From positions 1 through 64,000 of the forward strand of contig JAFSGW010000099.1 of NCBI GenBank assembly GCA_017440585.1: a DNA stretch of 64,000 nucleotides. The letters run 5' to 3'. This stretch comes from Clostridia bacterium (GTDB lineage: Bacteria > Bacillota > Clostridia > UMGS1883). The stretch's first letter is position 1. The number at the start of each line of letters is the position of its first letter. Positions 60,652 through 64,000 of the stretch are shown piece by piece. The translations under genes and the position numbers were made by a program. The notes below the pieces were generated by a model, which saw only the letters and a list, made by a program, of their open reading frames with translations, did not search any database and was not told where the DNA came from.

Positions 60652-60770
60652 GGGCTTATGATAGTTTATTTATCACTTATGAATGGGCGTGAAAACGGGC
60701 GATTAATAATCGCCCCTACAATGTGTTTGCGCCTATCTGTAAGTGATAAACGCATAAGTCCTCATCTAAA
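60652..60770. repeat. imperfect inverted repeat carrying a REP palindrome
   Basis: gagggcttatgatagtttat... on the left faces ...taagtgataaacgcataagtcctc on the right, with the REP at 60697 between them. Confidence 0.6.
60697..60719 (-). repeat. REP palindrome with GTAG tag (variant stem)
   Basis: gggcgattaataatcgccc followed by cctac; the stem has tta in place of cca and pairs perfectly. Confidence 0.75.
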
Positions 60771-60799
60771 ACAAAGTATTTTTAGAAAGGAAAATTGAT

Positions 60800-62896
60800 A
60801 TGTTCAGAACGTTTGAAACAACATTCGCAGGCCGTCCTCTTGTTATCGAAACAGGCAAGATGGCACAGCTTGCTTCCGGTAGCTGTCTTGTACGCTACGG
60901 TGACACAGCAGTTCACGCTGCTTGTACAATTTCTGCAAAGCCCCGTGAAGGAGTAGACTTCTTCCCCTTGGCAGTAGACTACGAAGAAAAGCTTTACGCT
61001 GCAGGCAAAATCCCCGGCAGCTATCTTAAGAGAGAGGGTCGTCCTTCTGAAAAGGCAATCCTTGCTTCCCGTTGTATTGACCGTCCCATGAGACCCTTGT
61101 TCCCCAAGGACCTTCGTAACGACGTGTCTATCGTTACAACAGTAATGTGTGTTGACCCCGACTGCTCCCCCGAGGTTGCAGCTATGGTTGGTGCATCTAT
61201 CGCAGCGTGCATTTCTCCCGCTCCCTTCAACGGTCCCATCGCAGGCGTTAGCGTAGGTCTGGTTGACGGCGAAATCGTTATTAACCCCACACTCGCTCAG
61301 AGAGAAGTAAGTGAAATGTACCTTACAATCGCAGGTACAAAGGAAAAGGTTAACATGATTGAAGCAGGCGGCAGCGAAATCCCCGAGGATTTAATGTTCG
61401 AAGCTATCATGAAGGCTCATGAAGAAATCGTAAAGATCTGCGAATTTATCGAAACAATCCAGACTGCTATCGGCAAGGAAAAGATTGAATATACACCTAT
61501 CGAAGTTCCCGAAGACCTCTACGAGGACATCAAGGCATTTGCTATCGATAAGGTTAAGTACGCTCTTGACACAGACGACAAGAACGTTCGTGAAGAACGC
61601 CTTAAGCCCGTATACGAAGAAGTGTACGAAGCAATGGCTGAAAAGTATCCCGAGGTTGAAACTACACTTATGGACGAAGCTATCTACAAGCTTCAGAAGT
61701 ACATTGTAAGAAGATGGATTCTTGACGAAGGCAGACGTGTTGACGGCCGTAAGCTTGATGAAATCCGTCCTCTTTCTGCTGAGGTTGGCCTTCTTCCCCG
61801 TGTTCACGGTACAGGTCTTTTCACACGTGGTCAGACACAGGTATTGACAACTGTAACACTCGGTACTCTTTCCGAAGCACAGCTTCTTGACGGTATCGAT
61901 GAAGAAGTTGAAAAGAGATATATGCATCACTACAACTTCCCCAGCTACTCTGTTGGCGAAACAAGAGCCTCCAGAGGCCCCGGACGTAGAGAAATCGGTC
62001 ACGGTGCTCTTGCTGAAAAGGCACTCGTTCCCGTAATTCCCTCCCGTGAAGAATTCCCCTACTCCTTGAGACTTGTAAGTGAAGTTCTTTCTTCCAACGG
62101 CTCCACAAGCCAGGGTAGTATCTGTGGCTCCACACTTGCTCTTATGGATGCAGGTGTTCCCATTAAGGCTCCCGTTGCAGGTATCTCCTGCGGCTTGGTT
62201 ACAGAAGGCGATCGTTTCATCACAATGGTTGACATTCAGGGCCTTGAGGACTTCTTCGGCGATATGGACTTTAAGGTAGCAGGTACAAAGAAGGGTATCA
62301 CAGCTATTCAGGTTGATATCAAGATTGACGGTCTTACACCCGAAATCATCAAGGAAGCTCTTATGAAGACACGCGACGCTCGTTATAAGATTCTTGACGA
62401 ATGTATGCTTCCCTGCATCGCTGAACCTCGTGCAGAGCTTTCTAAGTATGCTCCCAAGATCTTCACAATGACAGTTGACCCCGAAAAGATTGGTGATATC
62501 ATCGGTAAGCAGGGTAAGACAATCCAGAAGATTACAGCCATGACAGGCGTTAAGATTGACATTGAGGACGACGGCACAGTTCTTATCGCAACAACAGACA
62601 CAGAAGCTGCTGAAAAGGCTATGAAGCTCATCAACGGCGTTTGCGGCAACATCGAAATCGGTGAAGTATTCCTCGGTACAGTTACAAAGCTTATGGACTT
62701 TGGTGCATTTGTTGAATTCCTTCCCGGTAAGGAAGGCCTCGTTCACATTTCCAAGCTCGACCATAAGAGAGTTGAAAAGGTTTCTGACGTGGTTAGTGTT
62801 GGTGACGAAATTATGGTTAAGGTTATCGAATTTGACCGTATGGGCAGAATTAACCTTTCCCGTAAAGACGCTCTTCCCAAGCCCGAAGCTGAATAA
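60800..62896 (+). CDS. pnp: polynucleotide phosphorylase
   Basis: A 698-aa 3'-5' exoribonuclease that degrades mRNA with phosphate. Two RNase PH domains (start MFRTFETTFAGRPLVIETGK; second with RVHGTGLFTRGQTQVLTTVT and SRGPGRREIGHGALAEKAL), KH domain (IGDIIGKQGKTIQKITAMTG) and S1 domain (GTVTKLMDFGAFVEFLPGKE) are all present at normal length. RBS aaagga. A terminator follows at 62931. Confidence 0.97.
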   Translation: MFRTFETTFAGRPLVIETGKMAQLASGSCLVRYGDTAVHAACTISAKPREGVDFFPLAVDYEEKLYAAGKIPGSYLKREGRPSEKAILASRCIDRPMRPLFPKDLRNDVSIVTTVMCVDPDCSPEVAAMVGASIAACISPAPFNGPIAGVSVGLVDGEIVINPTLAQREVSEMYLTIAGTKEKVNMIEAGGSEIPEDLMFEAIMKAHEEIVKICEFIETIQTAIGKEKIEYTPIEVPEDLYEDIKAFAIDKVKYALDTDDKNVREERLKPVYEEVYEAMAEKYPEVETTLMDEAIYKLQKYIVRRWILDEGRRVDGRKLDEIRPLSAEVGLLPRVHGTGLFTRGQTQVLTTVTLGTLSEAQLLDGIDEEVEKRYMHHYNFPSYSVGETRASRGPGRREIGHGALAEKALVPVIPSREEFPYSLRLVSEVLSSNGSTSQGSICGSTLALMDAGVPIKAPVAGISCGLVTEGDRFITMVDIQGLEDFFGDMDFKVAGTKKGITAIQVDIKIDGLTPEIIKEALMKTRDARYKILDECMLPCIAEPRAELSKYAPKIFTMTVDPEKIGDIIGKQGKTIQKITAMTGVKIDIEDDGTVLIATTDTEAAEKAMKLINGVCGNIEIGEVFLGTVTKLMDFGAFVEFLPGKEGLVHISKLDHKRVEKVSDVVSVGDEIMVKVIEFDRMGRINLSRKDALPKPEAE

Positions 62897-62930
62897 GGCT
62901 GACGATTTTGGCGCAGACATTATAAAATTA

Positions 62931-62957
62931 AAAGGGGAGAGGAAACTCTCCCTTTTT
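62931..62957 (+). terminator. terminator after pnp
   Basis: Stem aaaggggagag/ctctccctttt with loop gaaa, then Ts. Confidence 0.88.
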
Positions 62958-62972
62958 CAATGTGGTGATTGT

Positions 62973-64000
62973 ATGAATAAGATTACAACTTTAAAAAACG
63001 GACTCAGGATAATAACCGAGGTTATGCCCGGTGCACAGAGCGTTTTTGTGGGCGTGTGGGTCAAGGCAGGAAGTGCCAACGAAAAGGACAGTGAGTGGGG
63101 CATAAGCCACTTTATTGAGCACATGGTTTTCAAGGGCACAGAAAAAAGAACCGCACAACAGATAAGCGAAGAAACAGACTATGTTGGCGGTCAGGCAAAT
63201 GCCTTTACATCCAGGGACTGCACCTGCTACTACTCAAGAACGCTTCCTGAGCATATGGAGCTTTCCTTCGACATCCTTTCCGACATTTACCATAACCCCC
63301 GTCTTTTAAAGAAGGATATTGACCTTGAGAGGGGCGTTATAAAAGAGGAAATCATGATGTATGAGGACTGCCCCGAGGATCTGGTTCAGGACAGGCTTCT
63401 TGCTGCAGTTTACCCCGACAGTGCAATAGGAAGGGAAATTGCAGGCAGTTTGGAGTCGGTAGATGGCTTGAACCGTGAAAAAATGGTTGACTATATGAAC
63501 CGTTATTACACTCCCGACAACACGGTTATAACCGTTTGCGGAAGGTTTGACGAAAAGATGGCAATAAGCCTTTGCGAAAAGTATTTCTCCCACCGTATCA
63601 CAGCCTTCTCCGGCAACAGGGTAATTGTGCCCCGTTTTGAAAGCGTTGACGTAAGGTGGGAAAAGGACATTGAGCAGGCTCATTTGTGCCTTTCCTATCC
63701 TACAGTAAAGCTTGGAAGCGACAAGGAAAGCTATACATTATCTGCCTTAAGTAACATTTTCGGCGGAAGCATGTCCAGTAGGCTTTTCAACAAGGTCCGT
63801 GAGGAACGTGGCCTTTGCTACAGCGTTTATTCCTACTCCTCCCAGACAGAGGTTTCGGGGCTTTTCAGCATTTATACAGGTCTTAATGCAAATTGCCTTA
63901 ATGCTGCTGAAGAGGTTATACATAATGAGATAGCACGCCTTTTAAAGGATGGCATAACCGACTACGAGCTTACAAAGGGCAAGGAACAGCTTAAGGCGGC
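62973..64000 (+). CDS. M16-family zinc peptidase, partial at window end
   Basis: An open frame of at least 342 codons that leaves the window. It starts MNKITTLKNGLRIITEVMPG and has the inverted zinc motif in HFIEHMVFKG plus the downstream Glu in ERGVIKEEIMMYEDCPED, and the RLFNKVREERGLCYSVYSYS segment of the family. Family members are processing peptidases of about 410-430 residues, often placed after pnp in Firmicutes. RBS is weak (gtggtga before the ATG). Confidence 0.9.
   Translation, partial: MNKITTLKNGLRIITEVMPGAQSVFVGVWVKAGSANEKDSEWGISHFIEHMVFKGTEKRTAQQISEETDYVGGQANAFTSRDCTCYYSRTLPEHMELSFDILSDIYHNPRLLKKDIDLERGVIKEEIMMYEDCPEDLVQDRLLAAVYPDSAIGREIAGSLESVDGLNREKMVDYMNRYYTPDNTVITVCGRFDEKMAISLCEKYFSHRITAFSGNRVIVPRFESVDVRWEKDIEQAHLCLSYPTVKLGSDKESYTLSALSNIFGGSMSSRLFNKVREERGLCYSVYSYSSQTEVSGLFSIYTGLNANCLNAAEEVIHNEIARLLKDGITDYELTKGKEQLKA

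Overview
The window looks like chromosome of a low-to-mid-GC, endospore-forming Clostridia bacterium that digests plant pectin. Support for this: spoIIE and both dipicolinate synthase subunits (spoVFA/spoVFB), a WalRK-YycH-YycI cell-wall stress locus, mecA, S-layer-homology (SLH) surface proteins, strong AGGAGG ribosome binding sites, and several secreted rhamnogalacturonan enzymes that carry copper-amine-oxidase-like 'stalk' domains. I cannot name the species. The gene content would fit an uncultured gut or rumen clostridium, but that is inference.

Layout. 1-4 kb: a repeat element, then an SLH protein ending in a CAP domain. 4-10 kb: proBA, a flavin reductase-like protein, tcdA, an XRE regulator with a membrane partner, and an FGGY kinase. 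10-16.3 kb: walR, walK, a small secreted protein, yycH and yycI, interrupted by three kinds of repeat. 16.6-29.8 kb: a rhamnogalacturonan-I locus (ricin-type lectin, a 1376-aa lyase plus two esterases, an intracellular propeller protein, a GH105 hydrolase, a divergent AraC regulator, a second PL11 lyase). 29.9-35.6 kb: spoVFB/spoVFA, mecA, a small membrane protein, spoIIE, a DUF975-like membrane protein. 35.6-43.6 kb: the major S-layer-like protein and a large secreted Ig-like protein, both with strong promoters and long leaders. 43.7-46.4 kb: a REP-associated transposase (RAYT) inside a cluster of REP palindromes, then a secreted GH105. 46.4-53.9 kb: a cysteine-cluster protein, metA, an unknown 494-aa protein, an ABC transporter/PqqD/small-protein cassette, a phosphodiesterase, coaX. 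53.9-58.4 kb: fsa, kduD-like, kduI, a LUD protein and kdgK, which complete pectin sugar catabolism. 58.4-64 kb: a hairpin array, a DUF4143-type ATPase between direct repeats, rpsO, pnp and an M16 peptidase that runs off the end.

How the parts fit. Secreted PL11 lyases, CE12-like esterases and GH105 would break acetylated rhamnogalacturonan into unsaturated sugars. The cytoplasmic GH105, KduI, KduD and KdgK would turn the unsaturated uronate into KDPG. Two close matches to the published WalR box (TGTWAH-N5-TGTWAH) lie at the S-layer promoters and another at the promoter of the small secreted protein in the wal locus, so WalRK may control the S layer here.

The most unusual content is non-coding. 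I see (a) nine GTAG-type REP palindromes with a resident RAYT, two of them inside the RAYT gene; (b) two arrays in which a 7-bp linker (gcgatat) alternates with unrelated perfect hairpins, one array arranged head-to-head; (c) a roughly 157-bp element present twice with compensatory base changes in its helices and an invariant loop; (d) a 277-bp MITE-like element with terminal inverted repeats; (e) a two-unit structured repeat between kduD and kduI; (f) an ATPase gene bracketed by 41-bp direct repeats. No rRNA, tRNA or CRISPR array was recognised.
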